Of a stretch of 64,000 nucleotides of DNA, positions 36,905-45,060 are shown piece by piece (the stretch's first letter is position 1; every line of letters begins with the position of its first letter). A program made the position numbers and the translations under genes. The notes beneath the pieces are model-generated. The model saw only the letters and a program-made list of their open reading frames with translations. It was not told the origin of the DNA and made no database searches. The DNA is taken from contig JAEVYX010000017.1 in NCBI GenBank assembly GCA_023392515.1, forward strand, positions 1 through 64,000, read 5' to 3'. This stretch comes from Bacillota bacterium (lineage in GTDB: Bacteria; Bacillota; Clostridia; Christensenellales; Aristaeellaceae).

Positions 36905-37675
36905 ATGGACAAACTGATGAACATGAAGCAGCGGCAGCAGGCAATGATAGAAATGATCAATAGGGAAGGTTCTGTCGGCTTTGCTTCGCTGAAGGAAGCC
37001 TTTCCCGATGTTTCGGAAATGACTTTGCGCCGTGATTTAGAATACTTGGATCGTGTTAAGAAAATCATTCGTATTCATGGCGGAGCTAAATCAGTAGACG
37101 TTGTGATCGGTACGGATGATCTTTTCTTCAAGCGCAGCACCAGAAATGCGGAGGCAAAGAAGCTGATTGCGCAAAAGGCGGTGGAATTGATCAGTGAGAA
37201 TACTTCCATTTACATTGATTCGGGTTCGACTGCTACAGAATTCGCGAAGATTTTTCCTGATGGCAGGTATCTGGTCTTTACAAGCGGCATTAGCTGCGCA
37301 CAGGAACTGGCTCGCTTGACAGAGGCGCAGGTTCATATGGTTGGCGGACGGCTGAATCCCTTTAGCCTAAGCGTAAACGGATCAAGAAGCCTGACTTATC
37401 TGGAAAACATAAATTTTCAAACGGCTTTTTTGGGGGTAACCGGATATATACACGGGCGTGGTTTCACTTGCGGTTCAGAGGAAGAATGCGAATTGAAGCG
37501 TGCTATCATCAGAAAGTCAGAAAAGGTGGTACTCCTGATGGATGCTCAGAAGGTGGATGTTACCAGCACGTTTACATTTGCCAATCTGGAAGATGTGGAT
37601 GTTGTTGTGTCCGATCCGGCATTGGGAGATAAGACGCGCAAGGAATTTGAGAAATACAATATTGCCGTATATTAA
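36905..37675 (+). CDS. DeoR-family transcriptional regulator
   Basis: About 256 residues. The start is one of three in-frame ATGs (36905, 36917, 36923). None has a strong ribosome site, and the promoter excludes 36878. N-terminal helix-turn-helix with the family block SEMTLRRDLEYLD and the IIRIHGGAK strand. The C-terminal DeoR sensor domain shows IYIDSGSTATEFAKIF and FTSGISCAQELA. These repressors are released by sugar phosphates. It sits between the mannose genes and the polyol operon, followed by a terminator, and may control the operon starting at 37881. Confidence 0.88.
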   Translation: MDKLMNMKQRQQAMIEMINREGSVGFASLKEAFPDVSEMTLRRDLEYLDRVKKIIRIHGGAKSVDVVIGTDDLFFKRSTRNAEAKKLIAQKAVELISENTSIYIDSGSTATEFAKIFPDGRYLVFTSGISCAQELARLTEAQVHMVGGRLNPFSLSVNGSRSLTYLENINFQTAFLGVTGYIHGRGFTCGSEEECELKRAIIRKSEKVVLLMDAQKVDVTSTFTFANLEDVDVVVSDPALGDKTRKEFEKYNIAVY

Positions 37676-37705
37676 AATAGTTATCTACTAACATAGGTCT
37701 TTGCT

Positions 37706-37730
37706 GCCCGCTTGACGAAGCGGGCTTTTT
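37706..37730 (+). terminator. Terminator after the DeoR gene
   Basis: GCCCGCTT (37706-37713), GACG loop, AAGCGGGC (37718-37725), then TTTTT. Confidence 0.85.
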
Positions 37731-37768
37731 GTTTGCAATTAAGGTTACAAATAACACCAAAAAGCCTA

Positions 37769-37808
37769 TTGACTATTGAAACGAACATGATATCATTGTA
37801 TATATGTT
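37769..37808 (+). promoter_or_regulatory. Promoter/operator region of the polyol kinase operon
   Basis: TTGACT near 37770 is followed 16 bases later by TATCAT. The spacer contains ATTGAAACGAACATGA, resembling sequences near the second DeoR gene (ATTGAAATG and AACGAACATT around 40204-40230). Likely a DeoR-controlled promoter. Confidence 0.45.
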
Positions 37809-37880
37809 TGAAACAACCTCTTTTTGATGTGATAATTACGTCCGCGTGGTTTTCGAATCAATTGGAAAGGAAATAACGGG

Positions 37881-38807
37881 ATGATTATAACGGTTACCTT
37901 GAATCCGGCGCTGGACAAAACAGTGACTCTTCCCATGTTTTCTGTTGGGCGAGTCAACCGGATCACGCAGATGCGCCTGGACCCTGGCGGAAAAGGTATA
38001 AATGTGTCAAAGGTCATCCAAAGTCTGGGAGGCCAAAGCGTGGCTATGGGGATTTTGGGCGGCGAAGCGGGTAAATGCATTAAAGAATCCCTGGATGCAA
38101 TGGGGATAGTAAACGACTTTTTGTTCGTAGCGGAACCTACGCGTACCAATCTAAAAATAATCGATCCGGAACTGCACACCAATACGGATATCAATGAACC
38201 TGGCTCTCCGGTGGATGAACAAAAGGCGGAAAGCGTTTATGCGAGGCTGGAAGCAAGAGTGCAGTCTGGAGACGTTGTTGTTTTGGCTGGGAAAGCCCCT
38301 CCGGGTATACATGACGGTATTTTTGCTCAATGGACTGAACGGCTGCATAGGCTGGGTGCAAAAGTATATCTGGATGCGGACGGGCCTCTGCTTTTGCAAG
38401 GGGTTGCAGCCAAACCGGATTTGATCAAGCCTAATGAGGAAGAGTTTTCGCATTTGATGGGGAGAAGCCTTCGCTCGGTTGACGAAATTGCCTCGGCTGC
38501 ACAAGAACTTCTGCACAGGGGTATTGGACAAATTGTTATATCTTTGGGTGCAAATGGCGCTTTGTTTGTTAAGCAAGGCCGAACAATTTATGCAAAGGGG
38601 CTTAAAGTGCCTGTCCAAAGTACAGTAGGAGCGGGGGACGCCACCATGGCCGCATTGGTATTGGGCAGTGCCCGGGGCGATTCCTGGGAAAGCACCATAC
38701 GACTGGCTATTGCGGCTGGAGCAGCCAGCGTGATGTGCGCCGGCACGGAGGCTGCCTCCTTGAAAACAGTGGTAGCGCTTATGAAGCAAGTAGAATTGGA
38801 AGGATAA
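37881..38807 (+). CDS. PfkB-family sugar-phosphate kinase (1-phosphofructokinase / tagatose-6-phosphate kinase type)
   Basis: 308 residues, ATG after GGAAAGGAAATAACGGG. Opens with IITVTLNPALDKTV and PGGKGINVSKVI, the substrate-binding signature of the FruK/LacC subgroup. The catalytic anion hole with Asp is TVGAGDATMAAL near the C-terminus. It phosphorylates a ketose monophosphate to the 1,6-bisphosphate using ATP. It precedes a sorbose-1-phosphate-reductase-like gene by 7 bases, so both act on one pathway. Confidence 0.88.
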   Translation: MIITVTLNPALDKTVTLPMFSVGRVNRITQMRLDPGGKGINVSKVIQSLGGQSVAMGILGGEAGKCIKESLDAMGIVNDFLFVAEPTRTNLKIIDPELHTNTDINEPGSPVDEQKAESVYARLEARVQSGDVVVLAGKAPPGIHDGIFAQWTERLHRLGAKVYLDADGPLLLQGVAAKPDLIKPNEEEFSHLMGRSLRSVDEIASAAQELLHRGIGQIVISLGANGALFVKQGRTIYAKGLKVPVQSTVGAGDATMAALVLGSARGDSWESTIRLAIAAGAASVMCAGTEAASLKTVVALMKQVELEG

Positions 38808-38814
38808 TATCATA

Positions 38815-40080
38815 ATGAAGACAAGAGCACTCAGGTTATATGGAGCTTCAGACCTGCGGTTGGAATCTTTTGAACTTCCGGAAATTCGGGATGATGAAAT
38901 TCTGGTGGAAGTTATTACTGACAGTATCTGCATGTCCACCTATAAATGCGCTACCCTGGGAGTAAAGCACAAAAGAGTTCCCAAGGATGTGGCGCAGCAT
39001 CCGGTTATCATGGGGCATGAATTTGCCGGCAATATCGTAAAGGTGGGAAAAAAGCATCAGCATAAATTTGCACCTGGCATGAAATTTACTTTGCAGCCGG
39101 CTTTAAACTACAAGGGCAGCATGGCGTCTCCTGGTTACTCTTATCAATTCTTTGGAGGGGATGCCACCTACTGCATCATTCCGCAAGAGGTGATGGAGCT
39201 GAATTGTTTGCTTGAATATGGCGGCGATGCTTATTTTGAAGCATCCCTGGCCGAGCCTATGAGCTGTTCCATCGGCGCATTCCATGCTTGCTTTCATACA
39301 AAAATGGGTGTGTATCACCATGACATGGGAATTCGAGAAGGCGGAAAAGTGGCGATACTTGCGGGGGCAGGCCCTATGGGGTTGGGCGCTATTGATTATG
39401 CCCTTCATTGTGACCGGAGGCCTAGACAGCTTGTTGTAACGGACATCAATGAGGAACGCCTTGTAAGGGCGCGAGAGCTTTTTTCTAAAGAAAACGCGAA
39501 GAAAATCGGCATCGATCTGGAATTTATCAACACTTCGGAATTGGACAATCCTGCAGCAAGTTTGCGTTTATTATCTGACGGCGGTTTTGATGATGTTTTT
39601 GCTTTTGCTCCGGTTCGATCTGTAGCGGAGCTGGCATCCAAAATTTTGGGCAGGGACGGCTGCCTCAATTTCTTCGCCGGCCCGGAGGATCCGGGATTCA
39701 GCGCAGAGCTTAATTATTATGATGTGCACTATAATTCTGCTCACGTAATCGGAACTACCGGGGGCAACACACAGGATATGATTGAATCCCTGGAACTGAC
39801 AGCGGCGGGGCGGATTACACCTGCGGTTATGGTAACGCATATCGGCGGCTTGGATGCAGCGGGAGAAGCTACCTTGCATTTGCCATCAATCCCTGGTGGG
39901 AAAAAATTGATATATACACATATAAACATGCCGCTAACGGCAATTGCGGAATTCGGCAGCAAAGCGGCAGAGGATAAGCGGTTTGGGGATTTGGATCAAA
40001 TCACCAGAAAAAATGGCGGCTTGTGGTGTTTGGAAGCTGAACGGTATCTGATGCAGCATTGGACCAAGATAGATGCTTGA
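38815..40080 (+). CDS. SorE-like zinc-type dehydrogenase (L-sorbose-1-phosphate reductase type)
   Basis: 421 residues, ATG after GGAAGGATAATATC. Medium-chain fold with the long variant features of L-sorbose-1-phosphate reductase: SICMSTYKCA for the first zinc ligand, MGHEFAGNIVKVG, no four-cysteine structural zinc lobe, and cofactor loop AGAGPMGLGAIDYA. Expected to interconvert a ketose 1-phosphate and a hexitol phosphate. Its name is by likeness only. The unit with the PfkB kinase supports phosphorylated polyol metabolism. Confidence 0.78.
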   Translation: MKTRALRLYGASDLRLESFELPEIRDDEILVEVITDSICMSTYKCATLGVKHKRVPKDVAQHPVIMGHEFAGNIVKVGKKHQHKFAPGMKFTLQPALNYKGSMASPGYSYQFFGGDATYCIIPQEVMELNCLLEYGGDAYFEASLAEPMSCSIGAFHACFHTKMGVYHHDMGIREGGKVAILAGAGPMGLGAIDYALHCDRRPRQLVVTDINEERLVRARELFSKENAKKIGIDLEFINTSELDNPAASLRLLSDGGFDDVFAFAPVRSVAELASKILGRDGCLNFFAGPEDPGFSAELNYYDVHYNSAHVIGTTGGNTQDMIESLELTAAGRITPAVMVTHIGGLDAAGEATLHLPSIPGGKKLIYTHINMPLTAIAEFGSKAAEDKRFGDLDQITRKNGGLWCLEAERYLMQHWTKIDA

Positions 40081-40177
40081 AAAATGATCGGACCATATCC
40101 TGGCGGCGAGGGGTGTAATAGAAAACAAGGCTTCATGTATCGTGGGTTATTATGACATAAAACTTGATACAAGCATA

Positions 40178-40206
40178 TTGACAATTCCAATGTTTGAATG
40201 TATGAT
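40178..40206 (+). promoter_or_regulatory. Near-consensus promoter in a convergent region
   Basis: TTGACA (40178-40183), 17-base spacer, TATGAT (40201-40206). It points rightward, antisense into the DeoR gene whose stop is at 40302. The repeat-like TATGATTGAAATG overlaps the -10 box. Confidence 0.5.
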
Positions 40207-40301
40207 TGAAATGTGATTATAACGAACATTAACTGCCGAAATTATGGTTGAAAATGACAAATTTCTAACGTTCTATAAAGGTGCCGAATGCTGTGCGGCA
40301 A

Positions 40302-41066
40302 TCAATCCTCCGCGAAATGGAGCTTTGTGCGAAACTCGTTCCAGCATTCGTTTTCAAATACATTGGAACGGTTGGTAATGATGGAGGTTACCTCTGAGAG
40401 GGGGGCTACTTTGCAGAAGGCGGTGCGCCCAAACTTGCTGGAATCTGCCAGAAGAACGACGGACTTGGCCTGGCGCATCATGGTTGATTTCAGATTGGCG
40501 ACTTCCTCCCCTTGGTCGGTCAAGCCGTTTTTGCTATCCACGGATTGAACGGAGAAAAGAAAGATATCTGCAAATTTCTTTGTAACGCAGCTTTCGGCAA
40601 ATGGCCCGACCAACGAAGCCGTGTTGCGGTGATAAGTTCCGCCGGTACAAATGAGGGTACACTTGATTTGTTCGGCAACCAAAGTAGATGTTTGCAAACA
40701 GTTGGTGATAATTGTCAAATTTGCCTTATGGGCAAGAAAAGGGATTAATTCCATCACGGTTGTGCTGGCATCCAGAAACAATACGTCATTATCCCGGACT
40801 AGGTCGGCAGCCTTTCTGGCGATACGTTTTTTTTCTGCATTATGTTCCGCCGCTCTCACGGCCAGAGGTGTCTCAACGTTGGAACCTGAATTGCAGATGG
40901 CGCCGCCCCGAATTCTTCTGATCAATCCTTGCTGCTCCAATTCCTCCAGGTCCCGCCTAATGGTTGCCTCACTAAAAAAGAGCTGATCACGCAAGTGGAT
41001 AACAGACAGAAAGGAATTGGTTTGAAACAGCTCCATGATCTTCTGCTGACGTTCGATGCCCAGCAT
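40302..41066 (-). CDS. DeoR-family transcriptional regulator
   Basis: 254 residues from the ATG at 41066, preceded by GGGAGGGCACAACT. The frame continues to 41111 without a site. Helix-turn-helix: SVIHLRDQLFFSEATIRRDLEELEQQGLIRRIRGGA. Sensor domain: LFLDASTTVMELIPFL and NCLQTSTLVAEQ. Divergent from the ABC importer operon at 41625, which it probably controls in response to a sugar phosphate. Its own promoter lies about 250 bases upstream, and the long leader contains phased direct repeats. Confidence 0.9.
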   Translation of the reverse strand: MLGIERQQKIMELFQTNSFLSVIHLRDQLFFSEATIRRDLEELEQQGLIRRIRGGAICNSGSNVETPLAVRAAEHNAEKKRIARKAADLVRDNDVLFLDASTTVMELIPFLAHKANLTIITNCLQTSTLVAEQIKCTLICTGGTYHRNTASLVGPFAESCVTKKFADIFLFSVQSVDSKNGLTDQGEEVANLKSTMMRQAKSVVLLADSSKFGRTAFCKVAPLSEVTSIITNRSNVFENECWNEFRTKLHFAED

Positions 41067-41222
41067 AGTTGTGCCCTCCCTGTAATTGAATCTTGAATAG
41101 CGCCTGCCCATTTACTGCTTATTCCGCATATGGATGGCGGCCAGGATTTTGGAACGAAGAAGCGGGAAAGGGAGATTTGCTGCATGGTTTTTGCACGAAG
41201 TATTGCACTATTTGATTGATTA

Positions 41223-41267
41223 ATGATTAACGAATGATTGAAAATGACCGATGATGATTGAAGGATG
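41223..41267. promoter_or_regulatory. Phased direct repeats, candidate DeoR operators
   Basis: ATGATTAACGAATG (41223), ATGATTGAAAATG (41234) and ATGATTGAAGGATG (41254) start 11 and 20 bases apart, about one and two helical turns. DeoR-family proteins often bind direct repeats. Similar TTGAAAATG words occur at 40249, 49376 and 50370. Confidence 0.5.
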
Positions 41268-41318
41268 GGGATTCCGTGCGTAATGCAAAATCTTGCTGCC
41301 CCTCTTTCACTCACAAAA

Positions 41319-41347
41319 ATTATAGTATAAAATAGGCATGAAGTCAA
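41319..41347 (-). promoter_or_regulatory. Promoter of the second DeoR gene
   Basis: On the minus strand TTGACT (41347-41342), 17-base spacer, TATAAT (41324-41319). It gives a leader of about 240 bases before the ATG at 41066. Confidence 0.7.
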
Positions 41348-41624
41348 CGAAATGTATGGTAAATTGTACAATCGATAAATGATTCGCCGTTGCTTTGCAC
41401 AATTTGATAAAAATAGCGATCAAAATGTGACGGTAATTGATTGGAAAGTAACGATTGTTGAGCGGAATGGAAAGGTAAATGCAGGAAAACGCTCAAATTC
41501 TTACACGACCCCTGTTGCATATGTGGTAACCATTGCAACTTGGATATTCCTATAGGAAGGAGTGAAAAATCCACACGCGTTACCTTGAAAAACAACTATA
41601 AAAACAATAAGGAGGAAATGGATA

Positions 41625-42905
41625 ATGAAAAAATTGGTAGCACTGACGTTGGCCCTCATACTCGCTATTGGCATGGTGCAGATCGCCTCAGCCGACGAGC
41701 CCACCGTAATTCAATTCTGGCACTCCTACGGTTCTGGTGCAAACATGGAGGCAACTGACAAGGTTGTTGCTGGGTTTAATGAACTGTATAAAGGCAAGTA
41801 CGAAGTGGTTGCCACCTTCCAGGGAAACTACGCCGAACTTCTGAGCAAGTTCATGGTTGCGTATCCCGCTAACGAAAACCCCACCATCTCCATCTGTGAC
41901 GCTCCTGACTCCCAGCAGCTCATTACGTACAGCATGCTGGAGAACATCACTGCCTTGGACGCAGCAGATGATGAGTTCGATGCCAACGATTTCTTGGATG
42001 GTTTTATGAACTATGGTACTGCTGCTGATGGCACCGTATACGCTCTGCCGTTTGCCCGCTCCACTCCCCTCATGTATGTGAACCTGGACTTGGTCAAGCA
42101 AGCTTATGGCGAAGCGATCGTTCCCAAGACCTGGGATGAATTCCTTGCTGTGGCGAAAGCTGTTCGCGATAACACCGACAAAGAAGCTTTCACTTGCGAA
42201 ATTTCCAACTGGTTCTATGGAAACTTTGTAACCGCTCAGGGCTATCAGTTCCTCACCGATGACGGCCAAGGCTCCATGCTGGCTGTTGACGATGCGGCTC
42301 TCAAGGCTTTGGAATGGTGGGGCATGCTCAAGGAAGAAGGCCTGTACGCCGTTCCCCCTCTCACCTCTCAGGGCACCTGGATGCTGGAAGAATTCTACAA
42401 GGGCAACATCGCTATCCTGTTCCAGTCCACTGGCAACGCCCGTAACGTAGCCAAGAACACCGAGGGCAAGTTTGAAGTGGCCGCTGGATTCCTGCCTGCC
42501 AAAGCCCGCAATGCTGTCAGCACCGGCGGCGGAAACATCGTAATGTTCAACAACCGCAGCGAGGCCGAAAAAGAAGCCGGCTGGGCATTCCTGAAGTATG
42601 CTACCAATTTGGAGAATAACGCTGCTTTCAACGAGGGTACCGGCTACATGCTGACCCACAAGGATTCCGCCTCTCTGGAAAGCGTGCAGAAGCTGTGGGA
42701 AGAAGCCCCCATGTTCAAGGTTGCTTACGACCAGTTGCAGTATGTATATGACTGCTACGTATCTCCCTACTGGGCCGAGCTGAATCTGGAGATCGTAAAA
42801 ACGCTGCAGAGCTTCCTCCAGGATGGCACAATGAACGCGCAACAGGCGTACGAAGAAATCCTCTTCTCCTGTGACACCATTCTGCCTAACGGAAACGTTA
42901 AGTAA
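41625..42905 (+). CDS. ABC transporter sugar/polyol-binding protein
   Basis: 426 residues, ATG after AAGGAGGAAATGGATA. Signal peptide ends ASA|DE with no cysteine, the third binding protein in the window without a lipobox. Mature CUT1 family 1 protein (VIQFWHSYGSGANMEATDKVVAGFNE, FARSTPLMYVNLDLV, GNIAILFQST); glycerol-3-phosphate and polyol binding proteins share this shape (UgpB-like FWHSY start). Its codon use is more biased toward C-ending codons than its neighbours, which fits high expression. A perfect hairpin follows. Confidence 0.9.
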   Translation: MKKLVALTLALILAIGMVQIASADEPTVIQFWHSYGSGANMEATDKVVAGFNELYKGKYEVVATFQGNYAELLSKFMVAYPANENPTISICDAPDSQQLITYSMLENITALDAADDEFDANDFLDGFMNYGTAADGTVYALPFARSTPLMYVNLDLVKQAYGEAIVPKTWDEFLAVAKAVRDNTDKEAFTCEISNWFYGNFVTAQGYQFLTDDGQGSMLAVDDAALKALEWWGMLKEEGLYAVPPLTSQGTWMLEEFYKGNIAILFQSTGNARNVAKNTEGKFEVAAGFLPAKARNAVSTGGGNIVMFNNRSEAEKEAGWAFLKYATNLENNAAFNEGTGYMLTHKDSASLESVQKLWEEAPMFKVAYDQLQYVYDCYVSPYWAELNLEIVKTLQSFLQDGTMNAQQAYEEILFSCDTILPNGNVK

Positions 42906-42928
42906 GAGAAAACCTTTTTAATGAAACC

Positions 42929-42976
42929 TGTCCAGCCTGTCTTAGACAGGCTGGACAACCTTCCCTTTTTTCCCTC
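42929..42976 (+). terminator. Hairpin with T-tract after the binding protein
   Basis: TGTCCAGCCTGT (42929-42940), CTTAG loop, ACAGGCTGGACA (42946-42957), then CCTTCCCTTTTTT. A perfect 12-bp stem. Being inside an operon it probably terminates most but not all transcripts. Confidence 0.75.
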
Positions 42977-43093
42977 TTTTGTTTTCACGTTGATATCTGA
43001 TATGGATATTGTTCCGGCGCTCAATGAAATGCCTGACGCCTCTGCCGGAAATCTTAGACAATTCAATCATTTTTCATCAACAGGAGGTTTATC

Positions 43094-44134
43094 ATGGCAC
43101 AAATCGAATTTCGAAATGTCACCAAGAAATTCGGCGACCGGGCAATCATCGAAAACATGAACCTCACTATCAAGGATGGTTCTTTTACCGTTTTGATAGG
43201 CCCCTCTGGTTGCGGAAAAACAACGCTTTTACGCATGATAGCCGGTATTGGTCCACAAACGTCCGGGCAGGTTCTGCTGGATGGTGTGGATATTTCCCAT
43301 ACCCAGCCGGGTAAGCGCGGTGTTGCTATGGTTTTCCAGAATTACGCGATATACCCTACCATGACCGTTCGTGAGAATATCGAATTCGGTCTTAAAAACA
43401 ACAAGGTTCCTGAGAAGGAAAGAAAATCGCTGATTGACGAAATCAGCCAGATTGTTGGCATTGCTGATTTGCTGGATCGTAAGCCGGGTACGTTGTCCGG
43501 CGGACAGCGTCAGCGCATCGCCTTAGCCAGAGCAATGGTAAAAAAACCCAAAGTATTCCTGATGGACGAACCGCTGTCCAACCTGGACGCAAAGCTGCGT
43601 GTTGCAATGCGCATCGAGCTGATTGAGCTGCACAAACAGTTGAAAACCACCTTCGTTTATGTAACACATGACCAGGTCGAAGCAATGTCCATGGCAGATA
43701 ATATTATCCTGATGAATAAAGGTATCATTCAGCAGGAGGATGCGCCTCATGATATATATCACAACCCTCATAATATGTTTACCGCCCAATTCATCGGCTC
43801 TCCTCAAATGAACATATTGCCGGCAGAGACGGATGGGGTGTGTTTTGGCTTCCGGCCTGAGAAGGTCATTCTGTCCAATCTGGATTGCGGCGGCTTTTAT
43901 TGCGGTGTGGGCCGTATCATCACCAAAGAAATGCTGGGCTCAGAAACGATTTATCAGATTCGATTCGAAGGCCGCTCCATCATGGTCAAGAGTTTGGATG
44001 AAACGTTTGAAGCAGATCGGGACATCAAGTTTTCCGTTCGTGAGGAAGACATTCTCTTTTTTGACAGGGACAAAAATCGAATTTTCCAAACAGATGGGCA
44101 GTATGCGATCCAACTGGCCAAACTGAGGAGGTAG
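43094..44134 (+). CDS. ABC transporter ATPase, MsmK/UgpC/MalK type
   Basis: 346 residues, ATG after CAGGAGGTTTATC. Walker A GPSGCGKTT, signature LSGGQRQR, Walker B VFLMDEP, H-loop YVTHD, D-loop SNLDAKL, and a C-terminal OB-like regulatory domain (FGFRPEKV). It energises the permeases that follow. As the only sugar-importer ATPase in the window, it could also serve the two other permease pairs, as shared ATPases do in many Firmicutes. That is inference. Confidence 0.95.
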   Translation: MAQIEFRNVTKKFGDRAIIENMNLTIKDGSFTVLIGPSGCGKTTLLRMIAGIGPQTSGQVLLDGVDISHTQPGKRGVAMVFQNYAIYPTMTVRENIEFGLKNNKVPEKERKSLIDEISQIVGIADLLDRKPGTLSGGQRQRIALARAMVKKPKVFLMDEPLSNLDAKLRVAMRIELIELHKQLKTTFVYVTHDQVEAMSMADNIILMNKGIIQQEDAPHDIYHNPHNMFTAQFIGSPQMNILPAETDGVCFGFRPEKVILSNLDCGGFYCGVGRIITKEMLGSETIYQIRFEGRSIMVKSLDETFEADRDIKFSVREEDILFFDRDKNRIFQTDGQYAIQLAKLRR

Positions 44135-44138
44135 TCTG

Positions 44139-45026
44139 ATGAACGACCTGTCACGAAGCCAACGAATGGATAAAGTTCGGCCATACCTGTTTATATTGCC
44201 AGCCATGGTGTTCCTAGGTGTCTTTGTAATATATCCTATCATTGACTTAATCATCCGCAGTTTTCAGACCTGGAATCTGGTTAATCCGCCAACGTGGGCG
44301 GGGCTTAAGAATTATCAAATCATTTTTCGCAAGCGTGACTTTTTGGATTCTCTGGTGAATACCGGGGTATATACGGTCTTCGGTGTAAGTATCCAGCTGG
44401 GGCTTTCTATCCTATTAGCGACGTGGCTACGCAAGTCTAAAAGGTTGAACAACTTTACGAGAACCGCCATGTTTATGCCCCACATCATTTCTCTTTTATC
44501 CGTAGCAATGGTGTGGATGTGGATCATGGATGAAAAGACAGGCTTGCTGAATCTTGTTTTGGGCTGGTTTGGCGTGCCTGGTCTACGCTGGCTGCAAAGC
44601 TCTGATACTGCCATGATGTCTATCATCCTTGTTTCCGTCTGGAAAAGCTTGGGGTATCACACCATGATCATCTATGCCGCACTCCAGGGTGTTCCTTCGG
44701 AGCTGTATGAGGCGGCTGATTTGGATAATGCCGGGCGTTTGCGCACCTTCTTTAAGATCACCCTGCCCATGATCTCTCCTCAGACATTCATGTTGCTGAT
44801 CACCATGACTATTGGCTCATTTAAAGTTTTTGAAACCATCCGCATCATGACAGGCGGCGGCCCAGGCTCGGCGACAGAGGTGTTGGTCTACTACATTTAT
44901 CAGCAAGCCTTCTATTACCAGAAGGTGGGCCTGGCTTCGGCAGCCGGCGTCGTGCTTCTTGCCATCGTCGGCGTTCTGACGGCAATCTATTTTCTGGCAC
45001 TTTCCAAGAAGGTGCACTATCAATAA
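44139..45026 (+). CDS. ABC sugar/polyol transporter permease, MalF type
   Basis: 295 residues, 4 bases after the ATPase stop, with GAGGAGG upstream. The hydrophobic pattern gives six membrane segments, the first YLFILPAMVFLGVFVIYPII. The EAA loop reads YEAADLDNAGRLR...LP, where Asn replaces the usually conserved Gly (DGA). The same change is found in the partner permease. Forms the membrane channel with the next gene product. Confidence 0.92.
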   Translation: MNDLSRSQRMDKVRPYLFILPAMVFLGVFVIYPIIDLIIRSFQTWNLVNPPTWAGLKNYQIIFRKRDFLDSLVNTGVYTVFGVSIQLGLSILLATWLRKSKRLNNFTRTAMFMPHIISLLSVAMVWMWIMDEKTGLLNLVLGWFGVPGLRWLQSSDTAMMSIILVSVWKSLGYHTMIIYAALQGVPSELYEAADLDNAGRLRTFFKITLPMISPQTFMLLITMTIGSFKVFETIRIMTGGGPGSATEVLVYYIYQQAFYYQKVGLASAAGVVLLAIVGVLTAIYFLALSKKVHYQ

Positions 45027-45060
45027 GCACTTCGCGTGCTGGAAAAGGAGTGGCTGTCTC

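Larger units (their letters stand above)
41067..41624. other. Divergent control region between DeoR gene and ABC importer operon
   Basis: No gene seen. It holds the DeoR promoter (41319-41347, minus), direct repeats at 41223-41267, and AT-rich sequence 41350-41440 where the importer promoter must lie, although I could not fix it. The importer ribosome site is AAGGAGGAAATGG at 41609-41621. Confidence 0.5.

Noticed and set aside
41484..41497. Possible catabolite (cre) site around GGAAAACGCTCAAA
   Set aside because: Two mismatches at conserved positions of the cre consensus and no supporting second site.
41688..42842. 384-codon reading frame on the minus strand
   Set aside because: Antisense to the third binding protein, whose strong codon bias keeps the opposite strand open.
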